Origin: Eudoraea chungangensis
GTDB taxonomy: Bacteria > Bacteroidota > Bacteroidia > Flavobacteriales > Flavobacteriaceae
Length of the DNA: 64,000 bases
Reading direction: 5' to 3'
Assembly (NCBI RefSeq): GCF_029360665.1
Contig: NZ_JARDUB010000002.1
Span: 248,001-312,000 of the forward strand
Part shown: positions 1-10,043 of the stretch, in pieces
How positions within the stretch are numbered: position 1 is the stretch's first letter
How the letters are laid out: the number at the start of each line of letters is the position of its first letter
The notes under the pieces: model-generated
Database searches by the model: none
Told to the model about the DNA's origin: nothing
What the model saw: only the letters and a program-made list of their open reading frames with translations
Translations under genes and position numbers: made by a program

Positions 1-2558
1 ATGTACATCAGGTTCTCTTGGATGAGTTTCAGACTGATATGAGCAAAAGGGTTGCATCTCAGGAAGTAGGGGAAGAGAAACGGAAGGAAAAAGAGGCCAT
101 AAGATTGCAACTAGAGCAGGAGCAGGAGGAGAAACGCCTGGAAAGAGAAAAGAGAGCTGCATCTAGGGAGATAGTCAAAGCACGCGTAGAGCTATCCGGA
201 CCAAAAAAGGTTGGTAAAATTGATCTTGATCCTAAGAAAAAGGAAGAAGAAAAAGAAGAAGCTCCTAAAGAAGAAGAAAAGCTGGTTGAAGCCAAAGAAG
301 CTTCCGAACCGATTGCCGTGGAAGAAGCCAAACCTGAAGCTAAAAAAGAAGAAGTAACTGAGGTAGAAGTAAAGCCAAAGGCAACGGAAGAACCAAAATC
401 GGACAAGCCTGAGGCCATAACCACGCAGTATAAAAAACTTTCTGGTCCAAAGATTATGGGAGATAAAATTGATCTCTCAAAATTTAATAAGCCCAAAAAG
501 AAGAAAGAGGCTCCTAAGGAAAAGTCTGATGCCGCTGCCGCCGACAAGAAAAAGCGCAGAAAAAGGATAATTAGCAGTAACGGAAGTCAGGGTGCTAAAG
601 GAAGGGGGCCGTCTAAAAAAGGTCAACGCTTTACTGCTGCTCCAAAGGTAGAGCCTACAGAGGAGGAAGTTCAAAAACAAGTGCGAGAAACTCTTGAAAA
701 ACTTCAAGGAAAATCCAAGAAGGGAAAAGGAGCAAAGTATCGTAGAGACAAAAGAGATCAGCACAGACAACAGACCGAGAAAGACTTAGAACAACAAGAA
801 TTAGAAAGTAAAACTCTTAAAGTAACTGAATTTGTTACTGTTGGAGAAGTTGCGACTATGATGGATGTTGCATCAACTGAGATAATTTCTGCCTGTATGT
901 CCTTAGGGATAATGGTAACTATGAATCAACGGCTAGATGCTGAAACCCTATCTATAGTTGCTGATGAATTTGGCTATGAAGTAGAATTTATCACTGCCGA
1001 CTTAGAAGAGGCTATAGAAGAAGAGGTTGATGCCCCTGAAGATTTAAAACCAAGAGCTCCAATTGTAACCGTAATGGGTCATGTGGATCATGGAAAAACA
1101 TCTTTATTAGACTATGTTCGGGAAGAAAATGTCATCGCCGGAGAAAGCGGGGGTATTACCCAACATATTGGTGCATATGGTGTAGGCTTGGAGGGAGGCC
1201 AAAAAATAACCTTCTTAGATACACCCGGTCACGAAGCTTTTACAGCGATGAGGGCTAGGGGTGCACAAGTCACTGATATTGCTATCATAGTGGTTGCAGC
1301 GGATGATGATATTATGCCGCAAACAAAAGAGGCCATTAGCCATGCACAGGCGGCTGGTGTTCCAATTGTTTTTGCTATAAATAAGATTGATAGACCAACC
1401 GCTAATCCGGATAAAATTAAGGAAGGCCTTGCAGCCATGAATTTATTAGTGGAAGATTGGGGAGGTAAAATTCAGTCCCATGATATTTCGGCAAAAACCG
1501 GGGAAGGGGTAAAAGAGCTTTTGGAAAAGGTATTGTTAGAGGCAGAGATTCTAGAGCTGCAAGCCAATCCAGATAAGCTTGCCTCAGGTACGGTAGTGGA
1601 GGCATTTCTTGATAAAGGAAGAGGTTATGTAAGTACCATTTTGGTACAGGCGGGAACCTTAAAAGTAGGGGACTACGTTCTTGCAGGAACTTGCAGCGGT
1701 AAGATTAAAGCTATGCAAGATGAAAGAGGTAAAAATGTAAAAATGGTTGGACCTTCCACCCCGATTTCTATTTTAGGTTTGGATGGAGCTCCTCAGGCAG
1801 GGGACAAGTTTAACGTTTTTGAAGATGAGAAAGAAGCAAAACAAATCGCTGCTAAAAGAAGTCAGCTTCAAAGAGAACAATCCGTACGTACACAGCGCCA
1901 TATAACCTTAGATGAAATTGGAAGAAGGATTGCATTAGGCGACTTTAAAGAACTCAATATTATTCTTAAAGGAGATGTTGATGGTTCCGTGGAGGCCCTA
2001 ACGGATTCCTTCCAAAAATTATCTACGGATGAAATTCAGGTGAATATCATTCATAAAGGTGTAGGTGCAATTACTGAGTCAGATGTTTTACTTGCGTCGG
2101 CCTCCGATGCTATTGTTATTGGATTTAACGTAAGACCAATGGGTAATGCTCGGGATATAGCAGACAAGGAAGAAATAGACATCCGAATGTACAGCATTAT
2201 ATACGATGCAATTAATGATCTGAAGGATGCTATGGAAGGAATGCTTTCTCCTGTTATGAAGGAAGAAATTACAGGTACTGCTGAAATTCGGGAAACATTT
2301 AAAATATCAAAAATTGGAACTATTGCAGGATGTATGGTTACCAATGGGAAAATATTTAGAAATTCAAATATTCGCCTGATAAGGGATGGTGTAGTTATAT
2401 TTACAGGCTTGCTCGCCTCTTTAAAAAGATTTAAAGACGATGTGAAAGAAGTATCGAAAGGTTACGATTGTGGACTACAGATAAAGAATTACAACGATAT
2501 TAAAGAAGGAGACATTGTTGAGGCATTCCAGGAAGTTGCCGTTAAGAAAAAGCTGTAA
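1..2558 (+). CDS. infB: Translation initiation factor IF-2, 5'-truncated by window edge
   Basis: GTPase that loads initiator fMet-tRNA on the 30S subunit and promotes 70S assembly in the cytoplasm. The frame is open to the left edge (codons from position 3 read V-H-Q-V-L-L-D-E-F), so the N-terminal end lies upstream and the TTG at 18 is not the start. The first ~230 visible residues are a Lys/Glu-rich, low-complexity linker. The G domain follows: G1 GHVDHGKT near 1075, G3 DTPGHEAF near 1217, G4 NKID near 1381. Domains II, III and IV of IF-2 fill the rest and the C-terminus is intact. The long charged linker is normal for this family. A hairpin lies just after the stop. Confidence 0.98.
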   Translation, partial: VHQVLLDEFQTDMSKRVASQEVGEEKRKEKEAIRLQLEQEQEEKRLEREKRAASREIVKARVELSGPKKVGKIDLDPKKKEEEKEEAPKEEEKLVEAKEASEPIAVEEAKPEAKKEEVTEVEVKPKATEEPKSDKPEAITTQYKKLSGPKIMGDKIDLSKFNKPKKKKEAPKEKSDAAAADKKKRRKRIISSNGSQGAKGRGPSKKGQRFTAAPKVEPTEEEVQKQVRETLEKLQGKSKKGKGAKYRRDKRDQHRQQTEKDLEQQELESKTLKVTEFVTVGEVATMMDVASTEIISACMSLGIMVTMNQRLDAETLSIVADEFGYEVEFITADLEEAIEEEVDAPEDLKPRAPIVTVMGHVDHGKTSLLDYVREENVIAGESGGITQHIGAYGVGLEGGQKITFLDTPGHEAFTAMRARGAQVTDIAIIVVAADDDIMPQTKEAISHAQAAGVPIVFAINKIDRPTANPDKIKEGLAAMNLLVEDWGGKIQSHDISAKTGEGVKELLEKVLLEAEILELQANPDKLASGTVVEAFLDKGRGYVSTILVQAGTLKVGDYVLAGTCSGKIKAMQDERGKNVKMVGPSTPISILGLDGAPQAGDKFNVFEDEKEAKQIAAKRSQLQREQSVRTQRHITLDEIGRRIALGDFKELNIILKGDVDGSVEALTDSFQKLSTDEIQVNIIHKGVGAITESDVLLASASDAIVIGFNVRPMGNARDIADKEEIDIRMYSIIYDAINDLKDAMEGMLSPVMKEEITGTAEIRETFKISKIGTIAGCMVTNGKIFRNSNIRLIRDGVVIFTGLLASLKRFKDDVKEVSKGYDCGLQIKNYNDIKEGDIVEAFQEVAVKKKL

Positions 2559-2596
2559 GTAGTCCTTTTTGGGATAGATAATATTTAAAATAAGTT

Positions 2597-2627
2597 AGAA
2601 AAGATAACCTAAAGGGTTGTCTTTTCT
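2597..2627. terminator. Hairpin between convergent infB and SPOR gene
   Basis: A 13-base stem (AGAAAAGATAACC against GGTTGTCTTTTCT, with one G-T wobble) encloses a 5-base loop, with A-rich and T-rich arms on the two sides. It sits 39 bases after the infB stop and overlaps the last codon and stop of the convergent SPOR-domain gene. The shape fits a bidirectional intrinsic terminator. Confidence 0.75.
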
Positions 2628-2980
2628 GGTTTTAGAATAATGGACTCCGGATATTTCAGTCTAACTTCTTTAAATTTCCTCTCCGCTTCTAGTTTTGTTC
2701 TAAATTGTCCTATCTGCACCCTGTATGTAGGGGAGTCGAAAATTACTTTAGAGGGTAGATCAGCAAAGTCTATCTTCACTTGTTCCCCTAATTCTTCGGC
2801 TTTTGAATAAGAGCCAAAGCCTACTTGAATAGTGTAAAATGCCATATTCGAATTACTAGTCTTGTACACATCTAAGAGTTTAGTAATAGAAGCATCTTGT
2901 TCAATGGTTATTTTTCCTTTTTGCGCATGGCTAAAATGAATAAAACCCACCATAAACATTGAAATAAATACGGTTTTCAT
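2609..2980 (-). CDS. Secreted SPOR-domain protein
   Basis: Short (123 aa) exported protein with a SPOR-like fold. The start chosen is the ATG at 2980, giving a signal peptide of the form MKTVFISMFMVG...SHAQ. The longer frame to 3040 would place charged residues before this signal, and its upstream part contains the predicted promoter. The mature part has the SPOR pattern: Y-T-I-Q-V-G-F-G-S-Y near the middle and Y-R-V-Q-I-G-Q-F with K-L-E-A-E-R toward the end. SPOR domains usually bind septal, denuded peptidoglycan, so a periplasmic cell-wall role is likely but not shown. Single-gene unit convergent with infB. Confidence 0.8.
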   Translation of the reverse strand: MKTVFISMFMVGFIHFSHAQKGKITIEQDASITKLLDVYKTSNSNMAFYTIQVGFGSYSKAEELGEQVKIDFADLPSKVIFDSPTYRVQIGQFRTKLEAERKFKEVRLKYPESIILKPEKTTL

Positions 2981-3012
2981 AACTATATTAATTTTAAAAT
3001 CAATCTTCGGAG

Positions 3013-3040
3013 CAAAAGTAAATCTTTGAACTTTAAACAA
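3013..3040 (-). promoter_or_regulatory. Bacteroidota-type promoter for the SPOR gene
   Basis: Read on the minus strand: TTG (3040-3038), 17 bases, then TACTTTTG (3020-3013), matching the Bacteroidota TTG / TAnnTTTG consensus. The predicted transcript starts about 25-30 bases before the ATG at 2980. Confidence 0.55.
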
Positions 3041-3119
3041 AACATTTTCTCTTTATTTAGAATGGATATAAATTATAAATTATCAATCCCTTAACATTTC
3101 CAAAATAAAGTCAAAGTCT

Positions 3120-3127
3120 TATTTTTG
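3120..3127 (+). promoter_or_regulatory. Candidate -7 box for the ACIII-cox operon
   Basis: TATTTTTG matches TAnnTTTG and lies 88 bases before the actA ATG. No convincing TTG -33 box was found at the normal distance, so the call is tentative. The 235-base gap here (2981-3215) holds only this and the divergent promoter of the SPOR gene. Confidence 0.4.
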
Positions 3128-3215
3128 TCGTCAATTTCAGCGGCGATAAATTACCTTTTTTACTCTTTAATACTAGTAATTATCGTGCCAGAATTAGGAT
3201 AGAAATATTTTAAAT

Positions 3216-4601
3216 ATGAAAAAGGTTCCGTACCGCGATCAAATTTCTAAGTTTTTAGGTTTAAGTCTAATAATTTTCCTTCTATTTTCAACTTCTCTTT
3301 TTTCACAGGACGCAGCGGTTGAGCAACAAGCCGAAACGGCTGAGGCAAGTACAGAAGAAGTGGTTTCTACAGGTGGCGATGCTGCTAAAGGAAAACAACT
3401 TTTTAATCAGAACTGTGCTGCATGTCATGCATTAAATCGCAAAATGACTGGTCCTGCATTAGCAAATGTGGAGACTAGATTGGCAGAAGACGAAGGTTTA
3501 GACAAAGAGTGGTTATATACTTGGATTAAGAATAGTCCGGGCATGATAAGTTCAGGTGATAGTTATGCTTTGAAGATTTATGCAGAGTACAATCAGGCTG
3601 CAATGACAGCTTTTCCAACGCTTTCTAATTCGGATATTGACGATATTTTGGCGTACACTGCTGCTCCCCCTCCTGCGCCTGTTGCGGCTGCAGCTGGTGC
3701 TGTTACGGCATCAACCTCAGGAGCTTCATCCGGAATTTCAAATGAAATTATATTAGGAGCCCTTGCCTTAATCTTGGCTCTGTTAATAATGATGTTGGTA
3801 TTGGTTAACAGCACGCTGAAGAGAATTGCAGAGGCCAATGGTGTTTCCTTGGAACAAGAAAAGGCAAAAAAAGGATTGCCACTTTGGAAGGCATTTGCTC
3901 AAAATCAATTTTTGGTTTTAGTAAGTGTAATCTTTTTACTTCTTTCTGGAGCCTATTTCGCTTATGGATGGATGATGCAGGTTGGCGTAGATCAAGGCTA
4001 TGCACCAATTCAGCCGATACATTATTCTCATAAAATACACGCTGGAGACAATAAAATAGAATGTAAGTATTGTCACTCATCGGCAAGAGTTTCTAAGCAT
4101 TCAGGCATACCTTCTCTAAACGTTTGTATGAATTGTCATAAATCGATTTATGAGTACCAAGGGAATCCTGAAGGTCCAAGTGCAGAGGACTTGGCAAATG
4201 GGTATACAAATGAGTTCTATACTGGTGAAATAAAGAAATTATACAAAGCTGTTGGCTGGGACGAAGAAAATCAAAAATATACTGGTGAAAGCCAGCCGGT
4301 AGAATGGGTGCGTATTCACAATCTTCCAGATTTGGCATACTTTAACCATTCGCAACACGTTTCTGTGGCCGGAATTGAATGTCAGACCTGCCATGGACCA
4401 GTGGAAGAAATGGAAATAATGTACCAGTATTCTCCTCTTACAATGGGGTGGTGTGTTAATTGTCATAGAGAGACCAATGTTAAGGTAGATGACAATGCGT
4501 ATTACGCAAAAATTCATGAAGAATTGTCTAAAAAATATGGAGTGGAGAATTTGACTGCTGCAGATTTAGGTGGTTTAGAGTGTGGCAAATGCCACTATTA
4601 A
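3216..4601 (+). CDS. actA: ACIII subunit ActA, multiheme cytochrome c with fused monoheme domain
   Basis: Electron-transfer subunit of alternative complex III (quinol:cytochrome c oxidoreductase). After a signal sequence ending near S-L-F-S-Q, a class I cytochrome c-like domain carries CAACH at about residue 67. An Ala/Pro-rich linker, two membrane helices (about 175-197 and 225-250) and a second heme domain with five further CxxCH motifs (CKYCH near 283, then CMNCH, CQTCH, CVNCH, CGKCH at the C-terminus) follow. That makes six heme sites in one chain, against five in the classic pentaheme ActA, because of the N-terminal addition. It is the first gene of an operon running to coxA at 14887, 36 bases before actB. 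Confidence 0.92.
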   Translation: MKKVPYRDQISKFLGLSLIIFLLFSTSLFSQDAAVEQQAETAEASTEEVVSTGGDAAKGKQLFNQNCAACHALNRKMTGPALANVETRLAEDEGLDKEWLYTWIKNSPGMISSGDSYALKIYAEYNQAAMTAFPTLSNSDIDDILAYTAAPPPAPVAAAAGAVTASTSGASSGISNEIILGALALILALLIMMLVLVNSTLKRIAEANGVSLEQEKAKKGLPLWKAFAQNQFLVLVSVIFLLLSGAYFAYGWMMQVGVDQGYAPIQPIHYSHKIHAGDNKIECKYCHSSARVSKHSGIPSLNVCMNCHKSIYEYQGNPEGPSAEDLANGYTNEFYTGEIKKLYKAVGWDEENQKYTGESQPVEWVRIHNLPDLAYFNHSQHVSVAGIECQTCHGPVEEMEIMYQYSPLTMGWCVNCHRETNVKVDDNAYYAKIHEELSKKYGVENLTAADLGGLECGKCHY

Positions 4602-4637
4602 AAGAAACAATTGAGCATCTAATTATAGATATAAAGT

Positions 4638-7600
4638 ATGGCATCAAAAAAGTATTGGAAAAGCGAAGCGGAGTTAAATCCCAACGATTCCATAGTTGAG
4701 GCGCTAAGACAGAATGAGTTTGTGGAAGAAATTCCTACAGATGCATTTTTGGGAGATAAGGCAGGCTTATCAGAGACTTCTACCAATAGGAGAGACTTTT
4801 TGAAGTATGTTGGTTTTAGTACAGCTGCCGCATCACTCGCAGCATGTGAGGGTCCTGTAAGGAAGTCTATTCCTTATGTGGTTCAGCCTGAACAAATTGT
4901 TCCTGGCGTAGCAAATTATTATGCTACCACTATCGCAGATGGTTTTGACTTTGCTAGTATTCTGGTGAAAACTAGGGAAGGAAGACCAATTAAAATTGAA
5001 AACAATAAAGAGGCGAAAGTCAATGGTAATTCCAATGCAAGGATTCAGGCTTCTGTCCTTTCCTTGTACGATAGTACTAGACTTCAAGGCCCACTATCCA
5101 ATGGTGAGGCTGTAGATTGGGAAACTCTGGATGCAACTATAAAAAGTACTTTAGGACGCTTAAAATCCTCTACCAAGCAAATTGCACTACTAACACAGAC
5201 TTATGCCAGTCCGTCTACCTCAAAATTAATTGGAGAATTTAAAGAGGCATATGGGAATGTAACTCACGTAACTTATGATGCAATAAGTCATGATGCCGCT
5301 TTGACTGCTTTTGAGACGAAATATAATGAAAGAGCCTTAGCAGAATATGATTTTAATGAAGCAGATGTAATTGTTTCTTTTGCTGCTGATTTCTTAGGAG
5401 ATTGGCAAGGAGGTGGTTTTGACAGCGGTTATGCAAAAGGGCGTATTCCTACTAAAGGAAAGATGTCTAAGCATATTCAGTTCGAATCACGAATGTCTTT
5501 AACTGGAGCTAATGCAGATAAAAGATTTCCTCTAAAGCCGTCGGCTCAAAAACGTGCCCTGGCCTATTTGTACGGAAAATTAAATAACTCTAATGTAAGT
5601 ACCGAGCTTTCTGAAGCTGTTACTAAGGAATTAGATCAGGTTGCCACTCAAATTAAAAAGGCTGGAAGTAAGGCAGTAGTTGTTACAGGTATTGATGATG
5701 TAAATGCACAAGCCCTGGTCTTGTCCATAAACGAAATGTTGGTTAGCAATGCCTTTAAACCGCAGACACCAAGATATATGCGTCAGGGAAGTGATGTTGC
5801 ATTGAATACGCTGATTTCTGACATGAAGGCAGGTAAAGTAGGTGCGCTAATTATGGATGGTGTAAACCCATCTTATACCTTACCTAATGCACAAGAATTT
5901 AATGAAGCCCTGAGTGCGGTTGACTTATCGGTATTGTTTTCAACAAATTGGAATGAAACTGCTGAAAACGTGCAGCATACGGCTGCCTCCAATCACTATC
6001 TGGAATCATGGGGTGATGCAGAATTGGTAAAAGGGCATTACAGTCTAATGCAGCCAACCATTAAGGAACTATTTGATACGAAGCAATTTCAACAAGCTAT
6101 GTTGAATTGGTTAGGGAAGGACATAGAGTACTATCAGTATATTAAGGATACGTGGACGACTGAAATATTAAACGGCGCATCTTGGAATAGAACATTACAT
6201 GATGGGGTTTATGTTGCGCCAGCCGATCTGTCCGATCCGGAGGCTGCTGCAGATAAAGAACAAGAGGTTGATCAGGAATCAGAGGCTTCTGAAACAGTTA
6301 GTACTATTGATGTAGCTGTGAGAGCTTTGGCGAGTGCGCCAAGCAATGAAATGGAATTAGTACTTTATTCCAAGACGGGAATGGGCGACGGGAAGCAGGC
6401 ATCAAATCCTTGGTTACAAGAATTTCCTGACCCTATAACAAGAGTGTCATGGGATAATTATGTTACCATTTCGAGAAAAGACGCTAATGGCCTAGGACTA
6501 GTTAACGAGAATGTAGCGAATGGAGGTTTAGATGGAAGTTATGCTAAACTGACCGTAAATGGAATAACTCTAGAAAAAGTGCCTGTTATAATACAACCCG
6601 GTCAGGCTTCAGGAAGTTTAGGACTTTCCTTTGGATATGGGAAGAAGGCAGGGATGAAGGCCGAAATGCAAACTGGTGTTAATGCTTATTCCTTATATCA
6701 AGGGTTTAATAATGTGCAGTCTGTTAGTATTGAAAAAGCTTCAGGCAATCATGAATTTGCCTGTGTCCAGCTACACAATACCCTAATGGGGAGAGGCGAT
6801 ATAATAAAAGAAACTACCTTAGAAATATTTAATACCAGAGATCATGCAGAATGGAACCATGTTCCTCAGGTATCTTTAAATCATCAAGAAGTTGATGCAA
6901 CTTCTGTTGACCTTTGGGACAGCTTTGATAGATCTATTGGGCATCATTTTAATATGTCTATAGATTTAAATGCCTGTACGGGATGTGGGGCTTGTGTAAT
7001 TGCTTGTCATGCCGAGAATAACGTACCGGTAGTAGGTAAACAAGAGGTGCGTAAATCGAGAGATATGCACTGGTTGAGGATAGATCGTTATTACTCTTCT
7101 GAAGATACCTTTGAGGAAGATAATACTAAAAAAGATAATTTATCTGGGGCAATGGAGTCTAAGTCTGGTTTTGAAGAAATGGAAACTGCTGCGGTTAATC
7201 CACAGGTAGCATTTCAGCCAGTTATGTGTCAACATTGTAATCACGCTCCCTGTGAAACGGTATGTCCGGTGGCTGCCACTACACATAGTAGACAAGGTCA
7301 GAACCATATGGCTTACAACCGATGTGTTGGTACCCGTTACTGTGCCAATAACTGTCCTTATAAAGTTAGAAGGTTCAATTGGTTCCTAACCAATAACAAC
7401 GATGAATTTGATTACCACTTTAATAATGATCTTGGTAAGATGGTTATTAATCCAGACGTTACAGTACGTTCCAGAGGAGTTATAGAGAAGTGTTCTCTAT
7501 GTATACAGATGACTCAAAAAACCATTCTTGATGCTAAGAGGGAAGGAAGAGTTATTAAGGATGGGGAATTTCAAACGGCATGCTCAAATGCGTGTAGTAG

Positions 7601-7751
7601 TGGAGCCATCGTGTTTGGAGATTCTAACGATCAAGAAAGTGAAGTGGTAGAGTTAAAGAAAAGTGACAGAATGTATCACTTATTGGAAAGTGTGGGTACT
7701 AAACCAAATGTATTTTATCACGTTAAAGTGAGAAATACAAACGAAGTTTAA
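4638..7751 (+). CDS. actB: ACIII subunit ActB, molybdopterin-oxidoreductase-like plus ferredoxin domain
   Basis: Iron-sulfur subunit of alternative complex III, 1037 aa. A twin-arginine-like segment (N-R-R-D-F-L-K near residue 51, then a short hydrophobic stretch ending A-A-C) suggests Tat export with a possible lipid-modified Cys. Residues ~75-750 resemble the molybdopterin oxidoreductase fold, which in known ActB lacks the metal cofactor. The C-terminal part is a PsrB/HybA-type ferredoxin domain: CTGCGACVIAC near 780, CQHCNHAPCETVC near 864, CVGTRYCANNC near 896, CSLC near 952. It would pass electrons between the quinol site and the hemes of ActA. Fusion of both domains is the family norm. 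Confidence 0.93.
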   Translation: MASKKYWKSEAELNPNDSIVEALRQNEFVEEIPTDAFLGDKAGLSETSTNRRDFLKYVGFSTAAASLAACEGPVRKSIPYVVQPEQIVPGVANYYATTIADGFDFASILVKTREGRPIKIENNKEAKVNGNSNARIQASVLSLYDSTRLQGPLSNGEAVDWETLDATIKSTLGRLKSSTKQIALLTQTYASPSTSKLIGEFKEAYGNVTHVTYDAISHDAALTAFETKYNERALAEYDFNEADVIVSFAADFLGDWQGGGFDSGYAKGRIPTKGKMSKHIQFESRMSLTGANADKRFPLKPSAQKRALAYLYGKLNNSNVSTELSEAVTKELDQVATQIKKAGSKAVVVTGIDDVNAQALVLSINEMLVSNAFKPQTPRYMRQGSDVALNTLISDMKAGKVGALIMDGVNPSYTLPNAQEFNEALSAVDLSVLFSTNWNETAENVQHTAASNHYLESWGDAELVKGHYSLMQPTIKELFDTKQFQQAMLNWLGKDIEYYQYIKDTWTTEILNGASWNRTLHDGVYVAPADLSDPEAAADKEQEVDQESEASETVSTIDVAVRALASAPSNEMELVLYSKTGMGDGKQASNPWLQEFPDPITRVSWDNYVTISRKDANGLGLVNENVANGGLDGSYAKLTVNGITLEKVPVIIQPGQASGSLGLSFGYGKKAGMKAEMQTGVNAYSLYQGFNNVQSVSIEKASGNHEFACVQLHNTLMGRGDIIKETTLEIFNTRDHAEWNHVPQVSLNHQEVDATSVDLWDSFDRSIGHHFNMSIDLNACTGCGACVIACHAENNVPVVGKQEVRKSRDMHWLRIDRYYSSEDTFEEDNTKKDNLSGAMESKSGFEEMETAAVNPQVAFQPVMCQHCNHAPCETVCPVAATTHSRQGQNHMAYNRCVGTRYCANNCPYKVRRFNWFLTNNNDEFDYHFNNDLGKMVINPDVTVRSRGVIEKCSLCIQMTQKTILDAKREGRVIKDGEFQTACSNACSSGAIVFGDSNDQESEVVELKKSDRMYHLLESVGTKPNVFYHVKVRNTNEV

Positions 7752-7782
7752 TAAAGGAAGAATACAACTATAATAAAACTAT

Positions 7783-9510
7783 ATGGCGTCGCATTACGAA
7801 GCACCAATACGTAAACCCTTAGTTCTTGGGGACAAAGGCTACCATGAAGTCTCGGTAGATATTGCAGCTCCGGTTGAAGGAAGGGCTAATAAGATGTGGT
7901 GGATTGTTTTTTCCATTGCTTTAGCTGCATTTCTTTGGGGTGTTGGAGCAATTATTTACACTGTTTCTACAGGAATCGGAACCTGGGGTCTAAATAAAAC
8001 GGTAAACTGGGCATGGGATATTACCAACTTTGTATGGTGGGTAGGTATTGGACATGCAGGGACGTTAATTTCTGCCGTATTGTTATTATTTCGTCAGAAA
8101 TGGAGAATGGCGATAAATAGGTCAGCGGAAGCAATGACTATTTTCTCGGTAATTCAGGCAGTACTATTCCCAATAATTCATATGGGAAGGCCTTGGCTAG
8201 CTTATTGGGTGGTGCCTATTCCAAATCAATTTGGTTCTTTATGGGTAAACTTTAACTCACCATTACTTTGGGATGTTTTTGCAATATCAACCTATCTTTC
8301 TGTTTCATTGGTCTTTTGGTGGACTGGATTACTCCCGGATTTTGGAATGTTAAGAGATAGGGCAGTAAAGCCTTTTCAAAAGAAAATATACGGACTACTT
8401 AGTTTTGGATGGACCGGAAGAGCAAAGGATTGGCAGCGTTTTGAAGAGGTTTCATTGGTTTTAGCAGGCCTTGCTACACCTTTGGTATTATCTGTACACA
8501 CTATTGTATCTTTTGATTTTGCCACCTCTGTTATTCCTGGATGGCATACTACTATATTCCCTCCTTACTTTGTTGCCGGAGCAATCTTTTCAGGATTTGC
8601 CATGGTACAGACACTTCTTATTATAATGAGAAAAGTGAGTCATTTAGAGGATTATATTACAGTTCAGCATATCGAATTGATGAATATAGTTATTATGATA
8701 ACTGGTTCAATCGTTGGGTGTGCCTACATTACCGAGCTATTTATTGCTTGGTATTCTGGGGTAGAATATGAGCAATATGCGTTTCTGAATAGAGCAACTG
8801 GGCCTTATTGGTGGGCATATTTGCTGATGATGACCTGTAATGTGGTCTCCCCACAGGTTATGTGGTTTAAGAAAATCAGGACTAGTATTGTTATTTCTTT
8901 CATTATTTCTATTGTTGTGAATATTGGAATGTGGTTTGAAAGATTTGTGATTATTGTTACTTCACTGCACAGAGACTACCTGCCATCTTCATGGACCATG
9001 TTTTCCCCGACTTTTGTGGATATAGGAATCTTTATAGGTACCATTGGCTTTTTCTTTGTATTGTTTTTACTTTACTCAAGAACTTTCCCTGTAATTGCTC
9101 AGGCAGAAGTAAAGTCTATTTTGAAATCCTCTGGAGATCGGTATAAAAAATTGAGAGATGCTGGGCAACCATTGTATACTATTAAAAAGAATGGTATAGT
9201 TAGAGAAACTGTCCTAGGAGAGGAATCTACTGCCGCAACACCTGTGAAAAGCAGTACAGGATTAATTAAAGCTTTGGGTAGCTTTGATAAGGAAACCCAG
9301 GAAGTAGACGATTTAAAAAAGGTTAAGGGTATAGGCCCTTTGATGGAAAAAACCTTAAATGGTTTAGGGATTTATAGTTTTTTGCAATTAAGTAAATTGA
9401 CTAAGACAGAATACGATTTGTTGGATTCAATTACGGAAGCTTTTCCTGGTCGGGCTCAAAGAGATGACTGGGCCGGACAGGCAAAATTGCTTTTAAATAA
9501 TAAAAATTAA
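7783..9510 (+). CDS. actC: ACIII subunit ActC (NrfD/PsrC family) with C-terminal helix-hairpin-helix tail
   Basis: Integral membrane subunit of alternative complex III related to polysulfide reductase PsrC/NrfD; it is thought to carry a quinol site. About ten hydrophobic helices occupy residues ~38-440 (for example W-W-I-V-F-S-I-A-L-A near 40). The protein then continues for ~130 residues beyond the usual membrane core. From about 509 the tail reads D-D-L-K-K-V-K-G-I-G-P-L and later L-G-I-Y-S-F, the pattern of a helix-hairpin-helix domain of the type appended to other proteins such as NuoE. The role of this tail is not known to me. Only 2 bases separate the gene from actD. Confidence 0.92.
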   Translation: MASHYEAPIRKPLVLGDKGYHEVSVDIAAPVEGRANKMWWIVFSIALAAFLWGVGAIIYTVSTGIGTWGLNKTVNWAWDITNFVWWVGIGHAGTLISAVLLLFRQKWRMAINRSAEAMTIFSVIQAVLFPIIHMGRPWLAYWVVPIPNQFGSLWVNFNSPLLWDVFAISTYLSVSLVFWWTGLLPDFGMLRDRAVKPFQKKIYGLLSFGWTGRAKDWQRFEEVSLVLAGLATPLVLSVHTIVSFDFATSVIPGWHTTIFPPYFVAGAIFSGFAMVQTLLIIMRKVSHLEDYITVQHIELMNIVIMITGSIVGCAYITELFIAWYSGVEYEQYAFLNRATGPYWWAYLLMMTCNVVSPQVMWFKKIRTSIVISFIISIVVNIGMWFERFVIIVTSLHRDYLPSSWTMFSPTFVDIGIFIGTIGFFFVLFLLYSRTFPVIAQAEVKSILKSSGDRYKKLRDAGQPLYTIKKNGIVRETVLGEESTAATPVKSSTGLIKALGSFDKETQEVDDLKKVKGIGPLMEKTLNGLGIYSFLQLSKLTKTEYDLLDSITEAFPGRAQRDDWAGQAKLLLNNKN

Positions 9511-9512
9511 TT

Positions 9513-10040
9513 ATGGCAGATACTATTATTCATGCTTATTACGACGACGATGACGTCTTAATGCATGCAGTTAAACGTGTTAAAGCTAAGAAATTGCATA
9601 TAGAGGAAGTTTATTGTCCTTTTCCTGTGCATGGTCTGGATAAAGCAATGGGTTTAGAGCCTACTAGAATTGCTATAACCTCCTTTATGTACGGATGTTT
9701 AGGGTTAACCGTTGCCATTGTTATGATGAAGTTTATAATGATAGACGATTGGCCAATGGATATTGGTGGAAAACCAAGTTTCAGTTATATTGAAAACATG
9801 CCGGCCTTTGTTCCGGTCATGTTTGAATTAACGGTGTTTTTTGCAGCCCACCTAATGGTTATTACATTTTATCTGCGAAGCAGACTGTGGCCATTTAAAG
9901 AGGCAGAGAATCCAGATCCTAGAACTACCGATGACCATTTTATTATGGAAATTGAGGTACATAATAATGAGGACGAATTAAAAGACTTGTTGTTAGATAC
10001 TGGAGCAGTTGAACTGAATATTATTAAAAACAATCATTAA
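9513..10040 (+). CDS. actD: ACIII subunit ActD (DUF3341)
   Basis: Membrane subunit of alternative complex III, 175 aa. An N-terminal cytoplasmic-type segment with Y-Y-D-D-D-D and C-P-F-P-V-H-G-L-D is followed by two membrane helices (about 53-73 and 98-125). This matches the DUF3341 family that always accompanies ActC. It packs against ActC in known complexes and binds no cofactor. Tightly spaced: 2 bases after actC and 3 bases before actE. Confidence 0.93.
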   Translation: MADTIIHAYYDDDDVLMHAVKRVKAKKLHIEEVYCPFPVHGLDKAMGLEPTRIAITSFMYGCLGLTVAIVMMKFIMIDDWPMDIGGKPSFSYIENMPAFVPVMFELTVFFAAHLMVITFYLRSRLWPFKEAENPDPRTTDDHFIMEIEVHNNEDELKDLLLDTGAVELNIIKNNH

Positions 10041-10043
10041 AGA

